Below, piece by piece: positions 8,539 through 15,757 of a stretch of DNA of 28,654 bases. The notes beneath the pieces were generated by a model. The model made no database searches. It saw only the letters and a list, made by a program, of their open reading frames with translations, and had not been told where the DNA came from. Made by a program: the position numbers and the translations under genes. Source of the stretch: Clostridia bacterium (GTDB lineage: Bacteria > Bacillota > Clostridia > Christensenellales > UBA1242); NCBI GenBank assembly GCA_017456465.1, contig JAFTJJ010000127.1:1-28654 (forward strand), read 5' to 3'. The number at the start of each line of letters is the position of its first letter. Position 1 is the stretch's first letter.

Positions 8539-9747
8539 TTACTTAATGATCTTAGAAACAACACCTGAACCAACAGTTCTTCCACCTTCACGAATAGCGA
8601 AACGAAGACCTTCTTCGATAGCGATTGGAGTGATGAGTTTAACTGTCATGTCAGTGTGGTCACCAGGCATAACCATCTCTGTTCCAGCTGGAAGTTCGAT
8701 AGAACCTGTAACGTCTGTAGTTCTGAAATAGAATTGTGGACGATAGTTGTTGAAGAATGGAGTATGACGTCCACCTTCTTCTTTTGTAAGAACGTAAACT
8801 TGAGCTGTGAACTCTGTGTGTGGGTTTACTGAACCTGGTTTGCAAAGTACTTGACCACGCTCAACGTCTGTTCTTTGGATACCACGAAGGAGTACACCAA
8901 CGTTGTAACCAGCAACAGCTTCATCAAGAAGTTTTCTGAACATTTCAATTCCAGTAACTACTGTTGAAGTAGCTTTTTCATTCATACCAACGATTTCAAC
9001 TGTGTCGTTGAGTTTGAGGAGACCTCTTTCAACACGACCAGTAACAACAGTACCACGACCAGTGATTGTGAATACGTCTTCGATTGGCATAAGGAATGGT
9101 TTGTCAGTATCTCTGTCTGGAGTTGGAACGAATGCGTCAACAGCATCCATAAGATCTTCAACAGCCTTAACAGCTGGAGAATCCCAGTTTCCGCTTTGTG
9201 CAGCTTCAATTGCTTGAAGAGCTGAACCACGAACGATTGGAGTGTCATCTCCTGGGAAACCATATTGAGAAAGAAGTTCTCTGATTTCCATTTCAACAAG
9301 GTCAGCGAGTTCTTCGTCTCCACCAAGTTGATCCATTTTGTTCATGAATACAACGATTCTTGGAACACCTACCTGACGAGCAAGAAGGATGTGCTCACGA
9401 GTTTGTGGCATTGGACCATCAGTTGCAGCAACAACGAGGATCGCACCGTCCATTTGCGCAGCACCAGTGATCATGTTTTTAACATAGTCAGCGTGTCCTG
9501 GGCAGTCAACGTGTGCATAGTGACGATTCTTAGATTCGTACTCGATGTGTGATGTGTTGATTGTGATTCCTCTTGCCTTCTCTTCTGGAGCTGAGTCAAT
9601 TTGTGAGTAATCTCTGATTTCACCACCGTTTTGGTGAGCCATTACCATTGAAATAGCAGCAGAAAGAGTTGTTTTACCGTGGTCAACGTGGCCAATTGTA
9701 CCAATGTTAACGTGAGGTTTTGTGCTTTCAAATTTTTGTTTTGCCAT
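8539..9747 (-). CDS. tuf: Elongation factor Tu
   Basis: EF-Tu is the GTPase that carries aminoacyl-tRNA to the ribosome. The protein has 402 residues, within the usual range. The P-loop GHVDHGKT is at residues 19-26, followed by the RGITI switch I, DCPGHADY switch II and the NKMD guanine-specificity motif. The C-terminal domains end in REGGRTVGSGVVSKIIK, typical of the family. It follows fusA after 42 bases with an AAGGAG site 11 bases before the start, so it is read with fusA. No second tuf copy is in the window. I saw nothing unusual in the sequence. Confidence 0.98.
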   Translation of the reverse strand: MAKQKFESTKPHVNIGTIGHVDHGKTTLSAAISMVMAHQNGGEIRDYSQIDSAPEEKARGITINTSHIEYESKNRHYAHVDCPGHADYVKNMITGAAQMDGAILVVAATDGPMPQTREHILLARQVGVPRIVVFMNKMDQLGGDEELADLVEMEIRELLSQYGFPGDDTPIVRGSALQAIEAAQSGNWDSPAVKAVEDLMDAVDAFVPTPDRDTDKPFLMPIEDVFTITGRGTVVTGRVERGLLKLNDTVEIVGMNEKATSTVVTGIEMFRKLLDEAVAGYNVGVLLRGIQRTDVERGQVLCKPGSVNPHTEFTAQVYVLTKEEGGRHTPFFNNYRPQFYFRTTDVTGSIELPAGTEMVMPGDHTDMTVKLITPIAIEEGLRFAIREGGRTVGSGVVSKIIK

Positions 9748-9789
9748 TTTTTATATTTCTCCTTTTTTTATTTTTGTGTTTTTATGTAT

Positions 9790-11856
9790 TTATTTTTTTT
9801 CGCCGATTATTTTTTCAGCGACATTTCTAGGTACCTCAGCATAATGAGATGGTTCCATGTTGAAGTCACCTCTACCTTGTGTTTTGCTTCGAAGGTCAGA
9901 AATATATCCTGTCATCTCCGCAAGTGGTATTTGTGCTCTTATAACTTGAACTCCTGCATTAGAAGTTGTACCTTGAAGGTTTCCACGGCGTTTTGACACG
10001 TCACCCATAACGTCACCGAGGTATTGATCAGGAACGGTAATTTCAACGTTCATGATAGGTTCGAGAAGAACTGAACTTCCATTTCTGAAGCCGTCCTTGA
10101 ATGCCATTGATCCAGCAATCTTGAATGCCATTTCAGAAGAGTCCACTTCGTGATAGCTTCCGTCAACAACAGTTGCTCTGAAGTCAACAGTTTCATATCC
10201 AGCAAGCACACCGCTCTTTGCAGCTTCTTGAATTCCTTTGTCAACAGCCGGAATGTATTCTTTTGGAATTGAACCACCAACTGTTTTGTCAACAAATTCG
10301 TAGCCTTTTCCTGGTTCAAGTGGCTCGAATTCAACGATACAATGTCCGTATTGTCCTTTACCACCAGATTGTTTAATGTATTTTCCCTCTGCACGAACTG
10401 CTTTGGTGATTGTTTCACGATATGCAACTTGAGGAGCACCAACATTACATTCAACTTTGTACTCTCTCTTCATTCTGTCAACAATGATGTCGAGGTGAAG
10501 TTCACCCATACCTGAAATGATTGTTTGTCCAGTTTCTTTGTTTGTTTCACGTCTGAAACTTGGATCTTCTTCAGCAAGTTTTGCAAGTGCGTTTGCCATT
10601 TTTTCTTGGTCAGCTTTCGTCTTTGGTTCAACAGCAACTGAAATAACTGGCTCTGGGAAATCCATTGATTCCAAAATGATTGGATGTTTTTCATCACAGA
10701 GTGTGTCACCAGTTGTTGTGTCTTTAAGACCAACGATGGCAACGATGTCACCAGCATAAGCTTCTTGCTCTTCTGTTCTTGAGTTTGCGTGCATACGAAC
10801 AAGTCTTCCGATTCTTTCTCTTGAATCCTTGTTTGAGTTATAAACATAAGAACCAGCAACAAGCTTTCCTGAATAAATTCTGTAGAATGTCAAAGTTCCA
10901 AATGGATCTTTTGCAATCTTGAATGCAAGACCTGCAAGAGGTTCATCATCAGAAGCTTCTCTGTGAGCTTCATTTCCATCAAGATCCACACCCTTAACTG
11001 CAGGAACATCAAGTGGACTTGGGAAATAATCAACAACCGCATCAAGCAATTTTTGAACACCCTTGTTACGAAGAGCTGTACCACAAAGCACAGGAGTAAT
11101 TGTGAGTGCAATTGTTGCTTTTCTGATTGCAGCTTTGATTTCTTCAATAGTGAACTCTTCACCAGCGAAGAATTTTTCCATAAGTGCATCATCAGTTTCT
11201 GCAATTGATTCGATCATTTTTTCACGATATTCTTGAGCCAAATCTTTCATGTCATCAGGAATATCAATAACTTCAATTTTTTCACCCTTGTCATCAAGGT
11301 AAATGACAGCATTCATTTCAACAAGGTCAATAACACCTTTGAAATCATCTTCTTTTCCGATTGGAAGTTGAAGTGGCACTGCGTTTGCCTTGAGTTGTTC
11401 TTTGATTGAAGCAACAACTCTGTAGAAATAAGCACCAAGTTTGTCCATCTTATTGATAAATGCAATACGAGGAACACCATATTTGTTTGCTTGGTTCCAA
11501 ACTTTTCTTGATTGTGCTTGAACACCCTCTTTTGCGGTGAAAAGTTCGATTGCACCATCGAGAACTTTCAAACTTCTTTCTACCTCAATTGTGAAGTCAA
11601 CGTGTCCTGGAGTATCAATGATGTTGATCTTGTGATCCTTCCATGATGTTGTGGTCGCAGCAGAAGTAATTGTGATACCTCTTTCTTGCTCTTGCGCCAT
11701 CCAGTCCATTGTTGCTGTACCATCATGAGTTTCACCAATCTTGTGGTTCTTTCCTGTATAGTACAAAATTCTTTCAGTAGTAGTTGTCTTTCCAGCGTCG
11801 ATATGTGCCATGATACCAATGTTTCTAATCTTATTAAGTTCAATATCTCTTGGCAT
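9790..11856 (-). CDS. fusA: Elongation factor G
   Basis: EF-G drives ribosomal translocation and, with ribosome recycling factor, subunit splitting. The 688-residue protein has the P-loop AHIDAGKT at 17-24, the switch region ERGITITSA, DTPGHVDF and NKMD. The C-terminal half carries the domain IV and V sequences of a standard translational EF-G, including ISGMGELHLDII and SGGKGQYGH. The start is set by AGGAG 6 bases upstream. The gene has its own promoter (11919-11946) in the 176-base gap after rpsG, so fusA-tuf can be made apart from the ribosomal genes. Confidence 0.98.
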   Translation of the reverse strand: MPRDIELNKIRNIGIMAHIDAGKTTTTERILYYTGKNHKIGETHDGTATMDWMAQEQERGITITSAATTTSWKDHKINIIDTPGHVDFTIEVERSLKVLDGAIELFTAKEGVQAQSRKVWNQANKYGVPRIAFINKMDKLGAYFYRVVASIKEQLKANAVPLQLPIGKEDDFKGVIDLVEMNAVIYLDDKGEKIEVIDIPDDMKDLAQEYREKMIESIAETDDALMEKFFAGEEFTIEEIKAAIRKATIALTITPVLCGTALRNKGVQKLLDAVVDYFPSPLDVPAVKGVDLDGNEAHREASDDEPLAGLAFKIAKDPFGTLTFYRIYSGKLVAGSYVYNSNKDSRERIGRLVRMHANSRTEEQEAYAGDIVAIVGLKDTTTGDTLCDEKHPIILESMDFPEPVISVAVEPKTKADQEKMANALAKLAEEDPSFRRETNKETGQTIISGMGELHLDIIVDRMKREYKVECNVGAPQVAYRETITKAVRAEGKYIKQSGGKGQYGHCIVEFEPLEPGKGYEFVDKTVGGSIPKEYIPAVDKGIQEAAKSGVLAGYETVDFRATVVDGSYHEVDSSEMAFKIAGSMAFKDGFRNGSSVLLEPIMNVEITVPDQYLGDVMGDVSKRRGNLQGTTSNAGVQVIRAQIPLAEMTGYISDLRSKTQGRGDFNMEPSHYAEVPRNVAEKIIGEKK

Positions 11857-11918
11857 ATTTATCTCCTAACTTTAAAGTAATGTAAGTATTGCCACTTTTT
11901 CACAAACTTACATGTAAT

Positions 11919-11946
11919 ATTATATTTCATTTTAAAAAATATTCAA
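11919..11946 (-). promoter_or_regulatory. Internal promoter for fusA-tuf
   Basis: On the minus strand TTGAAT (11946 to 11941) is 16 bases from a perfect TATAAT (11924 to 11919). The transcript would begin near 11912, at the edge of an inverted repeat (arms 11881-11887 and 11906-11912, with three more inner pairs). That repeat would form a 5' hairpin in the fusA mRNA. Confidence 0.6.
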
Positions 11947-11992
11947 AGCGAATTTGAGCATATTTTCAAAACTTTTAGTTATTTAATATAAC

Positions 11993-12025
11993 AAATTGCC
12001 CTTGGTTAAAAAACAAAGGCAATTT
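11993..12025 (-). terminator. Hairpin after rpsG, weak terminator
   Basis: An 8-base-pair stem (11993-12000 with 12018-12025), extended by three more pairs after one mismatch, lies just past the rpsG stop. The tail on the minus strand is AT-rich but has no clean U run. It may give partial termination or protect the rpsL-rpsG mRNA end. Confidence 0.4.
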
Positions 12026-12032
12026 TATTATC

Positions 12033-12503
12033 TTACCATCTATATGATGCGAAAGCCTTGTTAGCTTCAGCCATTCTATGAACGTCTTCTTTCTTCTTGA
12101 ATGCACCGCCAGCTTGGTTGTATGCATCCATGAGTTCACCAGCAAGTTTTGCAGCCATAGTTCTTTCAGATCTCTTTCTTGCATAGTCAACAATCCAACG
12201 AATTGCAAGAGTTTGTCTTCTTTCAGCTCTGATTTCCATTGGAACTTGATATGTTGAACCACCAACACGACGAGCCTTAACTTCCAAAACTGGCTTCACG
12301 TTGTCCATTGCTTGGTTGAAGATTGTCATAGCGTCTTGACCGAGTTTTTCAGCCATCATATTGAATGCGTCATAAACAATTGTTTGAGCGATTGATCTTT
12401 TGCCATCAAGCATGATTTGGTTAACAAGCTTTGTCACAACTTTTGAGTTGTAAACTGGATCTGGCAAAACATCGCGCTTTTGAGCAGCATTTCTTCTTGA
12501 CAT
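12033..12503 (-). CDS. rpsG: 30S ribosomal protein S7
   Basis: S7 nucleates assembly of the 30S head domain by binding the 3' domain of 16S rRNA. The 156-residue length is standard. Typical segments include the N-terminal SRRNAAQKR, the DGKRSIAQ loop and GGSTYQVPMEIRAERR. It follows rpsL after 53 bases. Its GGAGG site lies about 13 bases before the ATG, longer than usual, but the N-terminus matches the family. A hairpin and a fresh promoter separate it from fusA. Confidence 0.97.
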   Translation of the reverse strand: MSRRNAAQKRDVLPDPVYNSKVVTKLVNQIMLDGKRSIAQTIVYDAFNMMAEKLGQDAMTIFNQAMDNVKPVLEVKARRVGGSTYQVPMEIRAERRQTLAIRWIVDYARKRSERTMAAKLAGELMDAYNQAGGAFKKKEDVHRMAEANKAFASYRW

Positions 12504-12556
12504 AGTCTTTTTCTTTCCTCCATGTTATTTTGCGAGTAAATCATACTCTAATAATC

Positions 12557-12934
12557 TTACTTAGGCTTTTTAGCGCCATATTTGCTTCTTGCTTGTTTAC
12601 GGTCTTTAACACCAGCTGTATCAAGAGTACCACGAACAATGTGATAACGCACACCAGGAAGGTCCTTTACACGACCTCCACGGATAAGTACAACAGAGTG
12701 CTCTTGCAAATTGTGGCCAATGCCAGGGATATAAACAGTACCTTCCATCTTGTTTGAAAGTCTAACTCTCGCAATCTTACGAAGAGCTGAGTTTGGCTTC
12801 TTTGGAGATGTTGTAGTTACTGACAAGCACACACCTCTTTTTTGTGGGCATTGTTCCAAAATTGGAGACTTTGCTTTCACAGATTGTGGCTCACGACCCT
12901 TACCATGTCTGATGATTTGGTTAATGGTTGGCAT
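12557..12934 (-). CDS. rpsL: 30S ribosomal protein S12
   Basis: S12 sits at the decoding centre and is the classic site of streptomycin resistance. The 125-residue protein keeps both lysines of the PKKPNSALRK loop (K45, K46) and the RGGRVKDLPGVRYH loop. The residue before PKKP is Ser rather than the common Thr. The start follows a strong AGGAGGT with a 6-base spacer. It heads the str operon behind a leader of about 140 bases that can fold (see 12980-13045). Confidence 0.97.
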   Translation of the reverse strand: MPTINQIIRHGKGREPQSVKAKSPILEQCPQKRGVCLSVTTTSPKKPNSALRKIARVRLSNKMEGTVYIPGIGHNLQEHSVVLIRGGRVKDLPGVRYHIVRGTLDTAGVKDRKQARSKYGAKKPK

Positions 12935-12979
12935 AGTTCTACCTCCTATTATAATAAAAGCGTTGAATTTTCTCTAAAA

Positions 12980-13045
12980 GCCCCGTGAGGAAATTCTTGC
13001 ATAAATTCACACCACCCGCGAGTACACACCACGCACCACGAGGGC
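12980..13045 (-). promoter_or_regulatory. Structured leader of the str operon
   Basis: On the minus strand the arm GCCC-U-CGUG (13045 to 13037, one bulged base) can pair with CACGGGGC (12987 to 12980), closing a GU-rich interior of about 49 bases that holds repeated GUGGUG. Four U follow the 3' arm. It lies between the rpsL promoter and start codon. It could be an autoregulatory or attenuation element; I do not recognise it as a known family. Confidence 0.45.
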
Positions 13046-13081
13046 ATAAAAATACCCAAACATGACATTTCATGCAGGAAC

Positions 13082-13110
13082 ATTTTATCACGAGAAAACG
13101 AGATAGTCAA
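13082..13110 (-). promoter_or_regulatory. Promoter of rpsL-rpsG
   Basis: On the minus strand TTGACT (13110 to 13105) is 17 bases from TAAAAT (13087 to 13082). The predicted start near 13075 gives a leader of about 140 bases. Confidence 0.6.
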
Positions 13111-13164
13111 TAATTTTTGAAATTTATTTTGTTTTTTTGCGTTTTATAAAAATTACAATGGTTA

Positions 13165-13193
13165 TTGAAAAAAGAAATGCTTCATGTTATAAT
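13165..13193 (+). promoter_or_regulatory. Promoter of the unknown plus-strand gene
   Basis: TTGAAA (13165-13170), a 17-base spacer ending in an extended -10 TGT, and a perfect TATAAT (13188-13193). It sets transcription start near 13200 and so rules out translation from the ATG at 13165. Confidence 0.8.
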
Positions 13194-13221
13194 ATTTTTA
13201 TTATACACCAAAGGAGTTCAT

Positions 13222-14091
13222 ATGGGAATTGTCAATAAAATAAAAAATTTATTTAATTCAAACAAACCAAGCATGGAAGAATTGCAACAAGCTTATGAAC
13301 AGGAATTTATATGGCGAAATGAACACACTAAATTCATTTTAGATAAAGTTTGGGATTTTAAAAATCCACCATCAAATCAAAGAATGGTGTTTATTCCTGA
13401 AGGTGTCAGATATCATGCCCGTGAATGTTGTTACGGAAACATTCACGTCGATGAATGTGTAATTCCTCAATCACCAAATGCCCTGTTGCATTGTGTTGCA
13501 AACCTTACAAGAAAACAAAAACTTTCTTATGGAAAAACAAATCTTGAAAATTTCACAAAACAATTATTGAAAATTGCTGAAAATGCAAAGTTTGGAACAA
13601 AAGAAGAATGGCGAGAAGCAATCTGTGAATGTGGCAAACACATAACTCAAAATTTCTGGAATGAACAACCAAACTTATTCACTGTGGAAAGACTTGAAAA
13701 GGTAGATTGGAAAAAAATTGGCGGCGAGTTCAAACGTGCAGGAGCACTTCCACCATCTTACGATAAGAAACCAGCTGATGTTCAAATATACAACACTCCT
13801 GACGGGTCAGCCAGAGTCAAACTTAAAATGCAATCAAAAACATCCCCAAGTTACAGGGTTTTGTCAATTCGTTATTACGATATCTCTGAAGCAATAAACA
13901 GTGATATTCATTTCACTGAAAACCCAGAACTAACAAAAGTATGGAAGAATATTTATAAATCACTACTCGATCAACAATTATGGCGCATGAGCATATATGA
14001 CGATCCTCGTTACAGAGACCCGAGCGACAAAAAGACATCATATGATTATCAATTATACAGCCAAGCATACGGATCTTATGAAAACTTTTAA
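13222..14091 (+). CDS. Hypothetical protein, soluble
   Basis: I do not recognise this 289-residue protein. It has no signal peptide or membrane segment and is probably cytoplasmic. The N-terminus (IVNKIKNLFNS) is amphipathic. The middle is rich in Cys and His (RECCYGN, VDEC, LLHC, CECGKH), which could bind a metal, but no known finger spacing is evident. The C-terminus is rich in Tyr, Asp and Ser. The ATG at 13222 was chosen because AAGGAG lies 6 bases upstream and the predicted transcript starts after the upstream ATG at 13165. It is a single-gene unit with its own strong promoter and a terminator shared with the convergent operon. Confidence 0.8.
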   Translation: MGIVNKIKNLFNSNKPSMEELQQAYEQEFIWRNEHTKFILDKVWDFKNPPSNQRMVFIPEGVRYHARECCYGNIHVDECVIPQSPNALLHCVANLTRKQKLSYGKTNLENFTKQLLKIAENAKFGTKEEWREAICECGKHITQNFWNEQPNLFTVERLEKVDWKKIGGEFKRAGALPPSYDKKPADVQIYNTPDGSARVKLKMQSKTSPSYRVLSIRYYDISEAINSDIHFTENPELTKVWKNIYKSLLDQQLWRMSIYDDPRYRDPSDKKTSYDYQLYSQAYGSYENF

Positions 14092-14113
14092 TATTTTCTA
14101 ATAATTTACCAAC

Positions 14114-14156
14114 AAAAAACCACCTCGAAATTAATCGAGGTGGCTTTTACTTTTTT
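14114..14156. terminator. Bidirectional terminator
   Basis: A perfect 9-base-pair stem (14120-14128 with 14135-14143) and 6-base loop. T-rich tails lie on the plus side and six A (U on the minus transcript) on the other. It serves both the plus-strand gene ending at 14091 and the minus-strand operon ending at 14173. Confidence 0.9.
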
Positions 14157-14172
14157 AATATTAACTGGTTGA

Positions 14173-14688
14173 TTAACTAATGGCAGAGTTTCTATTTTTT
14201 AAAAAACCAATTTTATATTCAAGTTTTTTCATTTTCCCAAGAACTGGAGCGAGCTCCATTGGAAGTTCACTTTCAATCCTTGAAAGAATTTTGACTTTTT
14301 CTTTTTTTGTTAGTTCATACTCAAACACATATCCTTCTTTCAAAAGATCAACACCCAAAAGAAGTCCATAGTTATAGAGCTTGTTGAAATCTGTTTTTTG
14401 TCTGTATTCATCAATTGCAAAAATCAAAATTTCCATGCTGTCCTTTACTGTTGAACCTTTGATGAGTTTGTACAATTTTTTTTGAAGTTTTTTTGGAAGA
14501 ATTTGAATGAGAGCCTCAAAGGTCTCTTCAAAATACTCATCAGTTGGATTTTCTGAAATACGCACAATATAAGACAAACTGTCAATATCGCCAATTTTTA
14601 AAATATATTCATAATTGATGAACCCTTCATCAACATTTACAATTTCCCAACCAATTGCACTGGCCAATTCATGAAGACTAACCGCCAT
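14173..14688 (-). CDS. Hypothetical protein, third gene of HicB-like operon
   Basis: A 171-residue protein I do not recognise. It is soluble and mostly helical in appearance. The N-terminal AVSLHELASAIGWEIV could be a small helical motif, and the middle (PKKLQKKLYKLIKGS) is basic. The ATG at 14688 was chosen because AAGGA lies 7 bases upstream, overlapping the end of the preceding gene whose stop is at 14693. A longer frame starting at 14739 would overlap that gene by 47 bases without a clear ribosome binding site. Tight spacing suggests translational coupling and a shared job with the two genes upstream. Confidence 0.75.
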   Translation of the reverse strand: MAVSLHELASAIGWEIVNVDEGFINYEYILKIGDIDSLSYIVRISENPTDEYFEETFEALIQILPKKLQKKLYKLIKGSTVKDSMEILIFAIDEYRQKTDFNKLYNYGLLLGVDLLKEGYVFEYELTKKEKVKILSRIESELPMELAPVLGKMKKLEYKIGFLKNRNSAIS

Positions 14689-14692
14689 ATCA

Positions 14693-15172
14693 TTATCCTT
14701 GTCTTTCTTCTGCTCTTGTCTTTTCAAGTTCTGCAGCATATACTTTTTCCGTTTCCATCATCACATCATTGATATATGCTTGTATTTGTGGACTTTCCTT
14801 AAAATATTCTTGTTCTTTGATTTTTGAAATCAATTGCCTGTGATAATTCAAACTTTCTTCTTGCATTGAAGATGGGAACAATCGATAAGCACCCACAACC
14901 ATTTCAAAATAATCAGAAAACGCTTCTTCGCCACCAAGCACTTTTTCTTGATCCATGTCAAGATGTGATGCTTGCCCCACACACTCCATTTTGGTGAGGT
15001 TTTTGTTCACTGGAATTTGTACAGCATTCAATGGTGACCACATGAAATATACTTCATCGTCACCAAATTTTCTTTTATCAATAATTGAACCACGAACAAG
15101 CATGGCTGCTGTGATCTGAGCTTTTTGAAAATCTTCAACAGACATGTTGTATTGTGCACGTGTCTTTGCCAT
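14693..15172 (-). CDS. Hypothetical protein, second gene of HicB-like operon
   Basis: A 159-residue soluble protein without a recognised domain. It has a central acidic stretch and a helical, charged C-terminus (ETEKVYAAELEKTRAEERQG), possibly a coiled coil. The AGGAG site lies 7 bases before the ATG and directly abuts the stop codon of the upstream HicB-like gene, which is 2 bases away. Its function cannot be inferred from sequence alone; the operon suggests it works with its neighbours. No HicA-like RNase features (short, basic, GSH motif) are visible. Confidence 0.75.
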   Translation of the reverse strand: MAKTRAQYNMSVEDFQKAQITAAMLVRGSIIDKRKFGDDEVYFMWSPLNAVQIPVNKNLTKMECVGQASHLDMDQEKVLGGEEAFSDYFEMVVGAYRLFPSSMQEESLNYHRQLISKIKEQEYFKESPQIQAYINDVMMETEKVYAAELEKTRAEERQG

Positions 15173-15174
15173 AG

Positions 15175-15513
15175 TTAATCTCCTACAACTTGTATAACCT
15201 TTTTGATCATTGTCTTATAACTTGCTTCTTCTTGTGAAAGAGTAATGTTTTGTTCTTCAACTTTTGAATCTGCAAGCAAAACAATTCTTTTTGGATTCAT
15301 TCCTTTTGCTTCTGTATATGTGCAAGGTGATGACAAATCACTTTCAAATTTGATTGCCATGTCAATATATGAGTCCAAATAATCTTTGCCCTTAAGATAT
15401 GCTTCTTCAACAGAGTTTCCACTTGTAACAATGTCAAGATCTGGAAACAAAACTGTATATTCACTAGTTTCCTTGTCCTCAAAAACGACCATAGGATACA
15501 CAAATCTCTTCAT
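15175..15513 (-). CDS. HicB-like domain protein
   Basis: A 112-residue protein whose first 60 residues match the HicB-like antitoxin fold: YPMVVFEDKETSEYTVLFPDL, then TSGNSVEEAYLKGKDYLDSYI. These correspond to the strand-FPDL-strand-EEA-helix pattern of the family. HicB normally carries a C-terminal DNA-binding domain and neutralises a HicA RNase. Here the C-terminal half is not an obvious ribbon-helix-helix or helix-turn-helix, and no HicA gene is adjacent. The start has AGGTGA 4 bases upstream. It is the first gene of a three-gene operon with a strong promoter. A toxin-antitoxin role is therefore doubtful; it may be a solitary HicB-fold protein. Confidence 0.75.
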   Translation of the reverse strand: MKRFVYPMVVFEDKETSEYTVLFPDLDIVTSGNSVEEAYLKGKDYLDSYIDMAIKFESDLSSPCTYTEAKGMNPKRIVLLADSKVEEQNITLSQEEASYKTMIKKVIQVVGD

Positions 15514-15546
15514 AACTTCACCTACAAAATGTTTTTATTTGTTTTT

Positions 15547-15575
15547 ATTATAACACCCACAAAAACTTTTGTAAA
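15547..15575 (-). promoter_or_regulatory. Promoter of HicB-like operon
   Basis: On the minus strand TTTACA (15575 to 15570) is 17 bases from a perfect TATAAT (15552 to 15547), giving a start near 15540 and a short leader. Confidence 0.75.
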
Positions 15576-15720
15576 ATGTTTTATGAATCAATTTCGCATA
15601 CTTTTCTCTAGCATGACTTTATTGTATCACAAAACGACAATTTTGTAAATACCAATTCTTGAAATAATTCAATCATTTATTAATATATTACGTTATATTA
15701 TTATATCTTTATCAACATAA

Positions 15721-15750
15721 TAAAAAGCGAGGCAATTCAAACACCTCGCT
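15721..15750 (-). terminator. Terminator of dnaB-glnS-alaS operon
   Basis: A 7-base-pair GC-rich stem (15726-15732 with 15744-15750) is followed on the minus strand by five U. It lies just after the stop of the membrane-anchored repeat protein. Confidence 0.8.
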
Positions 15751-15757
15751 ATATTTT

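Noticed and set aside
12948..12953. TATAAT on the minus strand next to the rpsL ribosome binding site
   Set aside because: No -35 at a suitable distance, and it would leave almost no leader.
15175..15513. Classic HicAB toxin-antitoxin pair
   Set aside because: No HicA-like gene on either side; both partners are too long and lack HicA features.
15650..15710. Promoter-like AT-rich sequence on the plus strand
   Set aside because: TTGAAA and TA-rich hexamers occur, but no plus-strand gene follows; it is probably composition.
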